This document shows positions 1 to 11,260 of a DNA stretch of 64,000 nt, one piece after another. The stretch's first letter is position 1. Every line of letters begins with the position of its first letter. Below the pieces are notes generated by a model. The model ran no database searches, was not told where the DNA came from, and worked only from the letters and a program-made list of their open reading frames with translations. The translations under genes were made by a program, and so were the position numbers. Source of the stretch: Apteryx mantelli (lineage: Eukaryota; Chordata; Aves; Apterygiformes; Apterygidae); assembly GCF_036417845.1 (NCBI RefSeq), contig NC_089980.1, forward strand, positions 52,636,501 through 52,700,500, in the 5' to 3' direction.

Positions 1-3000
1 CACCCTGACTAGAAGTTCAGGTACAGCTGAGCATTCACCTCACTCTAGGACTCAGACATGCTGCCAGCTAACTGAGTTAGATACAGGCAGAGCAGATGAC
101 TGATAAGTTTACAGAAAGTACATAGAAGAACCAGAAAGAGAATCTAAATCTCCACAGTCCCAGGTCAGCACCTAAATTACCACATTTCCCCTCATTTTAG
201 TATTCATATTGTTTCTCATTTTAGTATTAATATTGTTTTTAAATGTTGTGTTTTCTAGACAATGCCTTTGGAGGTTAAAGTCAGCTATAAAGTCAGCAAA
301 AAAATGCTATCCTTTGCTTTAGATCCGTCTTAACAGCAACGACTATTTACTTCACATGGATGCTATGGAAATGCCAGAATGAATGTAACCTGTTATATTT
401 TCTTTCTTTTAACGGAAATATTCAATACCTGGTGATTTTATGGCAATTTTTAACAACTTAAAAAAATTCTTATTTCTATCTTATTCCAAAGCAATAGTCA
501 TCCTATTAAAAGAACTAAGGCTACTAACCAGCATCCAATTACAAATTATATATACACAAGTTATTTAGATTTTTATTATCCTTATGGATCAGGCTATTTT
601 TATATTATTCTGCCTTGCATTACAATGTAAAGAAGGAAGTTTTTGGTATGAAGTATTCACAGGATTAATGGAGAAACCCTGCATTATCCTTTCAGGGAAT
701 AACAACACCCCTCCCATACTTCTCAGTCTCAAAGGCTAAAAGTCTGTCCAAAAATCTTTAAGATGTCTGGAAGTCTCTTCTCCCAGATTTCTTCCAGAAC
801 CCTAAAAACTGGCATGCACCTGCTCAGCTTTTTCAGGGCATCATTTTGGTTACTAAGCCTCCAGAGCTGCAAATGGGTAGATTCTGGTAATAGTTTTGTT
901 CTACCTGTATACATGACAAGCTGGAGAAGGTGTGATCATGTTTATGTCTCTGATTCCTCACCAATCAATCTTTGCTCCACACCAGGTGGTTGCATACAGT
1001 AGAGCATATAAAAGAGGCTAAAGGTTTTTCAGCATGCAGGTCGGATACTATCCAACTTTTGAATTGCTTCAGCCACAGTCAGATGCCATGCTAAAATTCC
1101 GCCATACAAAAAGTACTCAGTGATATATCTGCCCACTACCAAATTCACCAATTCTAAAATTGATGCCCAACCCCCCCCAAACTCTTTGGATTCTATTGAT
1201 ATTTTGCATGTTCCATAGAGATGAAGGTTGCTCGCTATTCTGTCTAAAAAGACCCATTCTAAATAAGATACAAATCCTGCATTTTACATGTTTTTCCTTA
1301 AGGCAACAATTACATTTCAAAAACTTCACTGTTTTATAAGTGAGCTTTGATCTTCCAGTTTTGATTGTTTTTCTACACTTCTGTAGAAGGCATTTAATTA
1401 TCTTAGATAAGTCATTCTCTTTTTCTCAAAAAATATGTGATCATAATTACTGATCATCCTTCCTTCCTCAGTTATAATTAGTTTGTGGATCTTGTTTATT
1501 TTTTACATAATTCATCTATTTATTTTTGTGACCACATGAATCCTTAGACTGCCTCCCAAGGGAATCAATTCTTATAACGTGAACTCTTATAACTTATGAT
1601 TGTTCAATGCAGCAAACCAATCTCTGAATTAGCATCAGGGCAAAATACCAGCTTCTTAAAACTGCTAACATCTTAAAATTGCAGAATATCTGGACAAACT
1701 AGATATACTAATAGATCTTTTCTAGAATTGTTAGCCATTAACTTCACCTTAGAAGGGAAACCAGAGCACTTTAATGGAAAGGAATGCTGAGCTGCTATGA
1801 AGTGTGACAAATGTGACAAATGAGAGTGCTGCTGTGGTAATATTTTCACTTCTTGAACAGATAACACTGTAAAGTAAGGAATCGATAATGGAGTATTCAG
1901 ACCAATTAAAATGAGGCTGAATACAGCACAGGGAAGACGAGAAATTCCTGTGGGAAAAACACTGAAATGGCTGTACAACGAAAAAAGAGATATTGCAGAC
2001 CCTTAAACGCACCAAAGAATGGTTCTGTTCCACAATGCATGAGTTCATATGGCTTCAAATAATTTTAAGAGAAACAAGTCTTTATGTTACAGACTTGTAA
2101 AATTCCATTAGTGCACAAATCCTGAACTGGAATGAGGAACAGAAAATAGAATGTTTTCATTCATGCCTTTACAATACCCAAAAGGGGCACACAATTTTTT
2201 TTTTCCCCTTTCCTGCAATTTTACTTCAGTAAATCTGAGACTATAAGAGTGCTCCAAGGGAAAAGAATAAAAACAGCCCCTGGCAACATAAACAAAACTT
2301 GTCTCTATTCATGTTCCCAAAGTTTCAAAAGTATTATGTGCTCAAGGCTTTCTTACATGCCCAGCACTGTGGAGAAGGATTTATATAGCAGTGCAAAAAC
2401 TAGCATTTCAGCTTCAACAGTTTCAGTGTTTCCAGACATTTTATATCTCTGCTTACTGCCCATGAGGGGTCCTGGCAGTACCTTACATCTAATGCTCACA
2501 GCTTCAATATGGGAGGCATCTGCACTTTTCATGAGTCTTTAAACCACAGAACCTTGAAAGCTGAAGAATCCACGGTGATGACTGATCAAGAAGATAATCT
2601 GTGACATTTGTTTATATTTGCAAGTTTTATATTCAATTTTTAACTATTAATAAGGTGATCAGATTTTCAGCTCCTAAGGAAATGCATGATGAAAGACCTA
2701 AAGAGCTCTCATGATGAGAGAAGCTGCCTGACACTCCACGTGTCACAGTGTTCATATGTATTTCCTGCTGGACTGGGAAACCAGAACAGAAAGGGGGAAT
2801 CATCAGGGTTTTTTTTAATCAGAACCCTAGATAGCAGGGTTTTTTCATTCAGATGAGGATAAACATTCACCCTATATTAAATCCCTGCAGAATAAGCCCA
2901 TAACACTTCACTGCATGCTAATTAAACTCATTAAACATGAGTAGTATTTCAGTCTACAAGACGTGAGAGATTTCTTTTCAACAGCAGTTTGCATTAGGCA

Positions 3001-5042
3001 CAATAAGTTGCAAATCTGCTCTTTAGAGAGTGGTGATATAGCACTTATAGTAGCTTTGTCGCATCCCAAACATTTCCACAACAACCTCATTAAAGTCCAA
3101 GGACTGATTTAGCAGAACCTGTGCAGCACTTACGAAGTCCTCAGTGTTGCTGTCAGCATCTCAACATGCCTTTAAAGTGTGTAAATCTATTCAAATGAAA
3201 TCTTCCTTTTGTGGCTCAGAGGAAGTAAAAAGTAGATCCTCAAATGCTTTACCTCTGAAGTATCACCTATACAACCATTTCCAGTGTAGAAAGGCTGTCA
3301 CTTCTCAAAATATCTTTGGATATCCTCACAGAAGTTAGCTTTCTTGGAGGTGAAATACAAGTTAATATGAAATAAATTAATGTTTTAAATATGTAAAAGT
3401 AACTGTAAGTGGATGTTTTGTATTATCATGTTTCCTAATCTTCCATCACAGAATCACTTGGTGGCTGACAATGGCCTTTTAGCTTTTCTTTTGTTTGTAT
3501 TTCATGTGTCATCTACAAAGGTTAAAAGGAAAAGGAAAGATGAAAAGAATGAGAGCACTGGAATCATTCGGAAAATTATATATATACTTGGTAGTACTTT
3601 CTGATCTTTTGGGTGGCATCCTTTTCATTAATGAAAAAGATTAAAAGAAAATCAAAAAATTGCTGCCCTAATAAGTGACAAGAGAAAGCAGATATGAAAA
3701 AAAATACACACAGCTAAATTACTTAACATTGAAATGTCAATCTTTATGATATTTTTCCTCAGAATGATCACTCACCCTTGGAATTAGTCAAAAACAAATT
3801 AATTTTCTTTCTATACTTTTTTATAAGGGAACTGGACTTTCTATAAAAGTATATAATTATAATACTGTGAAAAATATACATTGAAATATATTTTTACAGT
3901 TGCATATTGCATACTTCACCTGAGTGAAGAGTGCTTGTCTGAATTTCTTTCTAATTTAACTATATTCCTGTTATTTATAGCAGTACAATTCAATTTCAGT
4001 TAATTAAAGTTTAAGGAAATACATAATGCTGATTCTGATTCCTACATGTCTAAACAAAGAGTAGCTTAAAAATACTGAGAATAATGTTGTACTGATGTCA
4101 AATTATAATGAAGTTCATATATATTTTTTAATCTTATGCCTTCAGGAAATACTAACAAAAAAATTTGAAACTCATTTTTGTCCAAAACATAAAGGTTTCT
4201 GTTCCATAAAACCTACTTTTACTGTAGGACTCTCATAACTGTATTTTGCAAGATCATTGTATGACGGTGTTCTTGACCAATGTGTCTTGACAAGGCAACA
4301 ATTTCCATTTGTTAAAAGACTTTTACTGGACATTTCAGCTGGTTGTTCTTTCCAGATGTAGGTATAAACAGGGTTATACTGCGATAGTGAAGTGATAGGT
4401 CACAGGAGGATCTCTTGGGAAATAGAAAGGTAAAGGCCATGACAGCTGACAGGAACAGAGGAAAACAGAAATGAAAGCAGATTGTCAAATTTGTTGCATA
4501 ACAGCCTTTTGCCTTTCCTAAAGTGTCAGCACAGACAGCACTATAAGCTCTTTAGAACAGCAAAGAGGCACATCTGTGCCTATGTCATGTGAAAAGTATA
4601 TACAGAGATTATTACCTTTCAAGTCTTATACCTTATCGCTGATGAAAATACAATTTTTAAAATATTTTTGCATAACGGTCAGAATTAAATCTTAGAATTA
4701 TTTTCAATATTTTTGAGAATTTAGAAATCGATCGCAGGCAAAAATGTTCAACATATATGTTACTCCGGTGGTTAAAGTCCTTTCCATTTTCAATACCTTT
4801 CTAAATCATGGTGTGCTTCTGAAAAAAATACCTTGTAGACAGGGTTTTTCCCATACAGATTTTTAGTACAGATATGTTATAACATACTTACATGTATGTA
4901 ATATAGCGTAACATAACACTGGAGTGGCTGTAATATATCCAACTAAATGTACCTGAAGCCCAGCATCCTATCTCCAAAATGAATTGTCTCCATAACTGGA
5001 AGCTTAGAGAAGAGTAAGAACACATTTGATGTCTCCGTCTAA
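1..5042. other. Intergenic, no gene seen
   Basis: Five kilobases of AT-rich DNA. Short open frames on both strands match nothing recognised and lack conserved motifs. Apart from the tandem repeat at 191-238 and a TGTGACAAA doublet (1803-1820), nothing stands out. Confidence 0.75.
191..238. repeat. 24-bp tandem duplication
   Basis: Two adjacent 24-nt copies beginning CTCATTTTAGTATT (191-214 and 215-238) that differ at one position (C/A). Confidence 0.95.
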
Positions 5043-5430
5043 CAGAATCATAGAAATCTTGGCTGAATAGGACTCCTGATGTCATCTAGTCTAGCCTCTC
5101 AAAGATGAGCGTTGAAAACCTCCAAGGATGGGGGTTCCTGGACAACCTGTTCCAGTGCTGCACTACCATCCTAGTGAAAAGGTTTTTTTCTAGTGTCCAA
5201 ACTAAACCTCAGAACCCACTGTTTGGGACCATTGTCCCTTGTTACATCGTCTGGCACTTCTGATAAAAGTTTGGCTCAATCATCTCTGGATGTTGTAGAC
5301 TGCTTTTGAATCACACTGTAGCCAGTCTCCTCTTATCAAAACTAAACAACCTCACTCTCCCCATCTCTTCCCAGGGAAATTGTGCTCTAGGCCCTCAACC
5401 ATCTTGGTGGTCCTTCCACTCTTCCAGACT
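5043..5430 (-). mobile_element. CR1 LINE fragment, 3' end
   Basis: Minus-oriented truncated CR1. The 3' terminus is at the low coordinate (CAGAATCATAGAAATCTTGG). CR1 blocks follow: GTCATCTAGTCTAGCCTCTC, GGACAACCTGTTCCAGTGCT, ACCATTGTCCCTTGTTACAT, and GGGAAATTGTGCTCTAGGCC before CTCAACCATCTTGGTGGTCC. Quite diverged. Between 5430 and 5740 the CR1 similarity fades. Confidence 0.9.
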
Positions 5431-5740
5431 AGTTATTTTCAGCTCAGGGGACTTCACGAGCTGTATGAGGTTTTAGGTATTTAGTGACCTTCAGTGGAGT
5501 TTTCCTCCATATCCAGTTTGTCCTTGAAGACTATTAGGATTCACAACATTCTTTGCTAATCAGTTCCATAAATCTACTACTGATGTTTTTGTAGGACTTG
5601 AATCTTGTTCTTATTCCTATTTTTTGTGTCCCCATCCACCAGGATGCTCATGATTTTTTAGACCTGTGTTATAGCTGTATTATATTCTACCTAAGTTGTA
5701 TCTTTTATGGACTGAAGAATCCTAACAAACGCAATTGTCT

Positions 5741-5965
5741 TTTGTATAAAGCTGTTGTAAATGGCTCAGAAGCCACTTCATACCTTTGGTCATCCTTGTT
5801 GCTCTTTGTGAAACTTTTCCAACTCTACTATATTCTTTTTGAGATGAGAGGAACAGAACTGCACACAGTATTCAAGACGAAAACAAAGTATGGATTTATA
5901 CAGTATCACGATGTCGTCTTCTATTCTGGTCTCTGTTTTATTTCTGCTTCTATAGGAGAAGGAAA
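5741..5965 (-). mobile_element. Older CR1-like LINE remnant
   Basis: Blocks such as CATCCTTGTTGCTCTTTGTG, GAACAGAACTGCACACAGTA and TTCAAGAC resemble the CR1-family stretch that reads 'cc agaactggacacagtactccag' in younger copies. Minus orientation. The plus-strand open frame across it (5598-5990) is spurious. Confidence 0.65.
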
Positions 5966-5990
5966 TTCATTTGGTCTTAGTGGAATGTAA

Positions 5991-6488
5991 AATTTTCATC
6001 AGGAAAAAAGATAACTAAAAAAAGAACAACATGTTAAATCCACTATCATCTTCAGAAAAGAGATATATTTTTACAGAAAATTGATTGAATATGTCTCACA
6101 GAATGAGAACCAATGTCAGGAGTCCACATATAAATACAGAGAACTGGTAAGATGTTTCATGTCAGACAAAGAGCAAACTGTCTCCAGAACAAGCTTCCAC
6201 AGAAGTCCAACCAGATATATAATCAGAACTTCTTTAAGTTTAAATTAAACAATCTTCCCTTTAAAAAAGGCATTTTAAAAATAAGAAAGCCAGTCATGGA
6301 CACACGTTCCTCTACGCCCCCCAAACCCTAAATAGATGAAGTAAAACAACAAACAAACATACCTTATGCAGGAAAGGTAAACAAATGATGACACACTACT
6401 CAAAACAGAACTCAAAATAACAAACGAATTTTTAAATTAAAAGATGGTTATTCAAACTTTTTAACAAAACTAAGTATGAAAACTGGAA
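5991..6488. other. Intergenic, nothing recognised
   Basis: AT-rich sequence between the CR1 remnants and the inverted repeat. No features. Confidence 0.75.
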
Positions 6489-7447
6489 ATTGTTTTAATG
6501 AGAGTAACGTACTCCAGTCATGCTTTCCCAAGGACAACTGTGAAACACATAGGTAGTAACCTGTGTAGTGCGTTTTAGGGAAGCTTCATACTGTATATAC
6601 GCAGACTGTCTGTATTCTCTATAATAATTTTTATCTTTGTACTGTTGACTTCCCAAGAAAAATACTGTCTTTTAAAAAGACTATTTAATATTGACATTTT
6701 CGCATGGCTATTCTCCTTGGAGAAAAGCAAAAATATTTATCAGAACAAAAATATTTATCAGTCTCAATGAAGTTTTGAAATGAAGACAGTGTTTGTCTTA
6801 GAAACCTATTAACTTTGGGAGCTGTAACACATTATTGTAATCATTACTCGTAAGAAAATTTGGAATATTCACAATTGCATTTAAACTTTAAACAGCTGCA
6901 GGTTTTACAAGACTCAAAAGAAGAATTAACCATTCCTCCTAACATTATTTCTAAGCTTATTTTATACCTCCAAAGTAGACCAGTTTAGTTAATTTTTATG
7001 AGATTAAGAATACAGGTTAATTACAAAAGCAGTGTATGGACGCATTAATGTTTTCAGGTCCATTTTTAAGTTAATTTCTTTTTGAATATACATTTAAGAG
7101 GCTATTGAATAATTTCAATGTGTAATAGCATTAATACAGTGTCTAATGCCATCTGTATGCTTCAAACAGGCTCTTTTTCCATTACAAAAGAGTTAAGCCT
7201 TCTTTAACTAGCCAGAATTTATGCCAGAATTCCCCTTTTCCAGATGGATAGGCCACACAGACTAATACACAGGAAGGAGTGTTTTCACTGCCATCTAACC
7301 AGCCCTGCCATACATGCACAATACACTCAGTCTGCATATGTACAGTATGAGGCTTCCCTAAAACACACTACACAGGTTTCTACCTATGCGTTTTGCAGTT
7401 GTCCTTGGGAAAGCATGACTGGAGTATGTTACTCTCATTAAAACAAT
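6489..7447. repeat. Long inverted repeat: two 128-bp arms around a 703-bp spacer
   Basis: The left arm (6489-6616) is the reverse complement of the right arm (7320-7447), with no gaps and 11 mismatches in 128 positions (about 91%). Both arms share exact blocks such as ACTCCAGTCATGCTTTCCCA. Eight of the eleven differences are transitions, several of them at CpG. No clear target-site duplication was found outside the arms, and the 703-bp spacer has no open frame. It could be long terminal inverted repeats of a non-autonomous DNA element, two copies of a repeat in opposite orientation, or a local inverted duplication. Confidence 0.95.
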
Positions 7448-7611
7448 CAATTTAGCCTGCTCCTGGGCATCTACTTTCTTGAGAGCCATTCAGGACTGCA
7501 TAAAAGTTTTGTAGGCTGAATCATTGATTTGTTCAAAAGCAGCGTTCTCCTGGCTGCCATATTTCTTTGGAACGCTTCACCTTTCCCATGCAACTGGACA
7601 GGTGTATGTCA

Positions 7612-7644
7612 TTTCTCTGTGCATCTCGCACATGCACAGAGAAA
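7612..7644. repeat. Perfect 13-bp hairpin
   Basis: TTTCTCTGTGCAT (7612-7624), 7-nt loop CTCGCAC, then ATGCACAGAGAAA (7632-7644). The arms are exactly complementary. Flanks do not extend the stem, so it is short for a miRNA precursor. Confidence 0.9.
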
Positions 7645-9770
7645 GGGATCATTTAATCAAGCAACGGGGCAGTCTAGATCAAGCTGCCTGAGCCAGAACT
7701 CATCTTGCCCCAGACAACCTCTCCAAAGCTAGATGAATTCTGGCGTGTCACTTATGGCCCTCTGCCTATAGTCTGTGCATCCCCGAAGCATATAACAAGT
7801 TACAAATAGTAAGATGATAAGGAGCCCAGATAATAAAAATAGCCCAAAACCTGGAGATATAAATTAGGCCACAAAAAATATAATGAGCACACAATGGCAA
7901 AAAGAAAGATCAGTTGGCATGACTAGGGCTCAGGGACACCTGAGTTACACCAGTCTACAGTGGTAAGTCCACATGCACAATAAAAAATAAGTTTGTCTAC
8001 TGATTCTAGGCCTAAGTTGGTCAAAACAAAGCCAGCACAGATGTTTCTGCATGCAAATCATAGTTAATATGCAAGATGGGTAACTGACTAACAGTTCCTC
8101 AAGAGTTGATCACACATGCAAAATATTAACTATACACCAGTCTCATACAGCAGGTGCCTTTCACAGTTGCAGGGTTTGTAGGCTGCATAGCCCCATTTGA
8201 CAAATTAGCAGCAAAAAATGGGAAAAAAACTTAATGAGAATTATTTTCTAACCATTCTCCCAAGCAGAAGCAAATTTTGAGCAGTATTATTCAGATATTC
8301 TCCTTAGAATCTTATTTTAACTAGCCCTTTTAAACTCTGGTTTATTCCTAAGGCAAGGAATTCACAGCCTGGATAAAAATGGTGTAGATGAAATATGCAT
8401 ATTAGTCTCTCCAAGCCCATTAGCTACCTTGACTTTTTTTTTTTTTTAAATCAAACAACTCCAGATAAAAGGCTACTGCAATTGCAGACCGCACAAGGAT
8501 TTCTTTCAAACATCCTGTATTTATGACCAAATACATATATCAGTTCTGTGAAAAATATACAAGTAACAATTTTATAGAACACAAACTATATACTTTGGAG
8601 CTTTCCACAAGCACTCTGTACTAATTAAATTCTCTAATTAGCCTATATATGCATATCATTTCCATGTTAAGAGTCATACAGAGAGGTGAAGATTTGGAAG
8701 AAAGATAAAAAGAATCATTTCTATCTGGATACTAGCCATAACAGTCTGTGACTTTCCAGAGGTCACCTGAAAGGGTCTTTATTAATGTCTGTAGAAGCAA
8801 AATTTAAATGAGAAGAAATAGACTTCTTAAATTGCAAAAAGACTAACAGCTAAGAAAATTATATTACATTTTCTCTGAAATAATCCAGAATTATTTTGGA
8901 TTTTTTATATAACTGCTTCCAAGAACTGCAAATTATGTGATATAAACCTCTTGATATGGGACAGACATCTGAACAAACAGAAAACAAACTTGCTTTTATC
9001 TCATGCCTGATTACAGTCAAGAATAATGAAGAGAAAGATCACCTTTGAAGGGTGATCCAGAGACAGGCAAATTCTGAGATGGCTTGATTATCTTTACATT
9101 ATTATATAATTCTGCACTTGTCCAAACATACAAAACCAGTGAAGACAAGAAATTCAGTATCCAAATTTCCTGTCCCATGCTCATTCTGTTATGCCACATC
9201 TATTTAAACAGCCAACTTTTTTTTTTTTTTTTTTAGGAGATGTGTGCAGAATACTAGAAATCACTATTTTCTAAAACACTTCCACAGAAAGATAACTAAT
9301 CATATTGCCTATCATTTGAATTGGCTTAAAACAGGACATATGAATAAGTATCAAAAAGAATAATCCTTTTAAATAGCCATTTTTAAGCTTTAAAATTTTA
9401 AATTCTTAAATACTCAGTTTTAGGTTTTAACATTATATAATATTCAATAGCAACAACTTGGCTTATTAACATCTTAGGGTAACATTCTGAAGCACGTAAA
9501 AACTGCACAGCACATTTGAGGCCATGTATTCTAATATAAATTAAAGCTACTTAAAATACCTTTAATATTTTACTTAGTGCTTGAAATTTTATCTTATTTG
9601 GAGGGAGCCAGAATCAACTTCCTGTTCTATTCTCTTATCTTACCACTAGTTTATTTCCTAGTTATCTGTGAATGTTATTCTTTCCTTCCAGTAGGTCAGA
9701 CCAGATGTTAAAAGGCTATGCTTTGCTGTCAGCACTGAGCAACTAACTGTCTAATTAATTTAACTTTAAT
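7645..9770. other. Intergenic, no gene seen
   Basis: AT-rich sequence with T-runs at about 8435-8447 and 9217-9234. The longer T-run has no recognisable retroposon body beside it. Nothing else was seen. Confidence 0.75.
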
Positions 9771-10120
9771 TTCTTCTTAGGAGGAAGTGTCTGCAAGTGT
9801 CTGTGTATCAGCAGTTGCAGCAGTATGCAGTCTGCTGCCAGGGGACAGAGCCAATAATGCAACTGAGACAACACAGATGGTCCGTTGTCATCCTTTCCCT
9901 GGCACTGAGGTAGACGGGGAAGGACTCCTTCAGAACTGGATGCACTTAGCCTAGTTTGGGCATGTCATCACTGGACAGAATAGCAAACTCATTGGTGCCA
10001 CGGGTTAAGCCAGATGTTTTCCATTCTGCCACCTTCATTGTGATTCGCACTATGGGCACAGTATGGCTCAAAGTTGACGATAACACTTTCGTCACAATTA
10101 ATGCAATTTATTAATCTCTA
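9771..10120. other. GC-richer unique stretch, possible regulatory element
   Basis: About 350 nt that is distinctly less AT-rich than its surroundings, for example GTCTGCTGCCAGGGGACAGA and CGGGGAAGGACTCCTTCAGA. It contains scattered CpGs and no open frame or known repeat signature. It could be an enhancer or an old unrecognised repeat. Confidence 0.25.
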
Positions 10121-10819
10121 AAGAAATTCTGCAGCAAATCGTGAACATTTACTTCTTTCACCTCATTCATAGCATGTTTTATTCACTAGTAGTTTTTGCA
10201 AGATTTAAAATTATTTCTAGTCTTTTCATTTTATTTTTCCTTTCCTTAAAAGGCATGAAGCAAGACGCCTGTGTTGTCTTCAAAACATCGTACAAGGTGC
10301 CCACTTACTAGGAGCTCTTTAAGGAGTTTACTATTCATGGGTACTACCTAACTTCTGTATCTACTTAATCACGATAACATTTTATAAACATTCAAAATTA
10401 AATTATTCACCTTTTTTACAACGCATACTCATCTGTAACACAGTGATGTCAATTTTCAGCAGCTTTTTCCAGACAAATCAAATTACTTCCACATAGCTGT
10501 CTTTTCTTTACAAAATCTTCAGGCCTGCCACATGGTTTTGTAGAAAAAAAACAAACAAACCCTATTGAGAGAAATTTCATAATTTGGATGAAAGGTACAA
10601 AATGATATCAGTATTTATGAAGTGCTCCAGTCATGATTGACTGCATTAAGAATTTTCTCAGTGAAACATGAAATCTCATCTGAGCCAAGGTGGTAAATGA
10701 AAACTCCTTTCCTACCAAGACTGGTCTAGATGAAGCAATGATCCAGTAAAAACAGTACAACCACCCCCTCCCCCCTGCCTTTATTTTCATGGCATGCTGT
10801 ATTTGTATTTAACCCACCG
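10121..10819. other. Intergenic, nothing recognised
   Basis: AT-rich, with no motif, repeat or open frame that stands out. Confidence 0.75.
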
Positions 10820-11260
10820 AGCAACAAAACAACTATGCATATCTTGCTGCCCAGAGAAAGAATGCATAGTGTTCGCTGCGAAGTTGTGATAAGCAGTTTC
10901 AAGACATACTGTCCTATGCATTATATTTGCATTTGACATTGGGATGTTTTTCCAAACTGAAAACATGGCTTTCTATTGACATAACTGTGACATGCTAAAG
11001 TAAAGCAAACCTCATACTTTGCTGAATTCTGCCTTCTGCCACCATGTGTTATTGAAGCTGGGGCTGCAGGACTAGTCTAAATAATGCAATTCCTAATGAG
11101 CAACACAGCAGACAATTACATCTTGCATGTGAATCTGGAGCATTTACACCATGGATTGATAGAGCAAAGTCTTTTGGCTTGTTGTGATTTGTTGCAATGT
11201 GTTTTCTCATTTACATTTCAGAAATTTAAAACATTTTTCAGATGAACTTTAGTTCAAATC
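10820..11260. other. Candidate conserved non-coding element
   Basis: About 440 nt of balanced-composition, non-repetitive, non-coding sequence with homeodomain-like motifs (CCTAATGAG, CAATTACA) and several ATGCAT/ATTTGCAT-type octamer words (TTATATTTGCATTTG). The texture resembles vertebrate developmental enhancers. This is an impression from composition only; conservation could not be tested. Confidence 0.25.

Noticed and set aside
5598-5990. A 130-codon plus-strand open frame.
   Set aside because: It lies over CR1-like LINE sequence and runs opposite to the element's orientation, so it is not a gene.
9217-9234. 18-T run as the tail of a minus-strand retroposed gene.
   Set aside because: No retrocopy-like sequence on either side and no target-site duplication. 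Treated as simple sequence.
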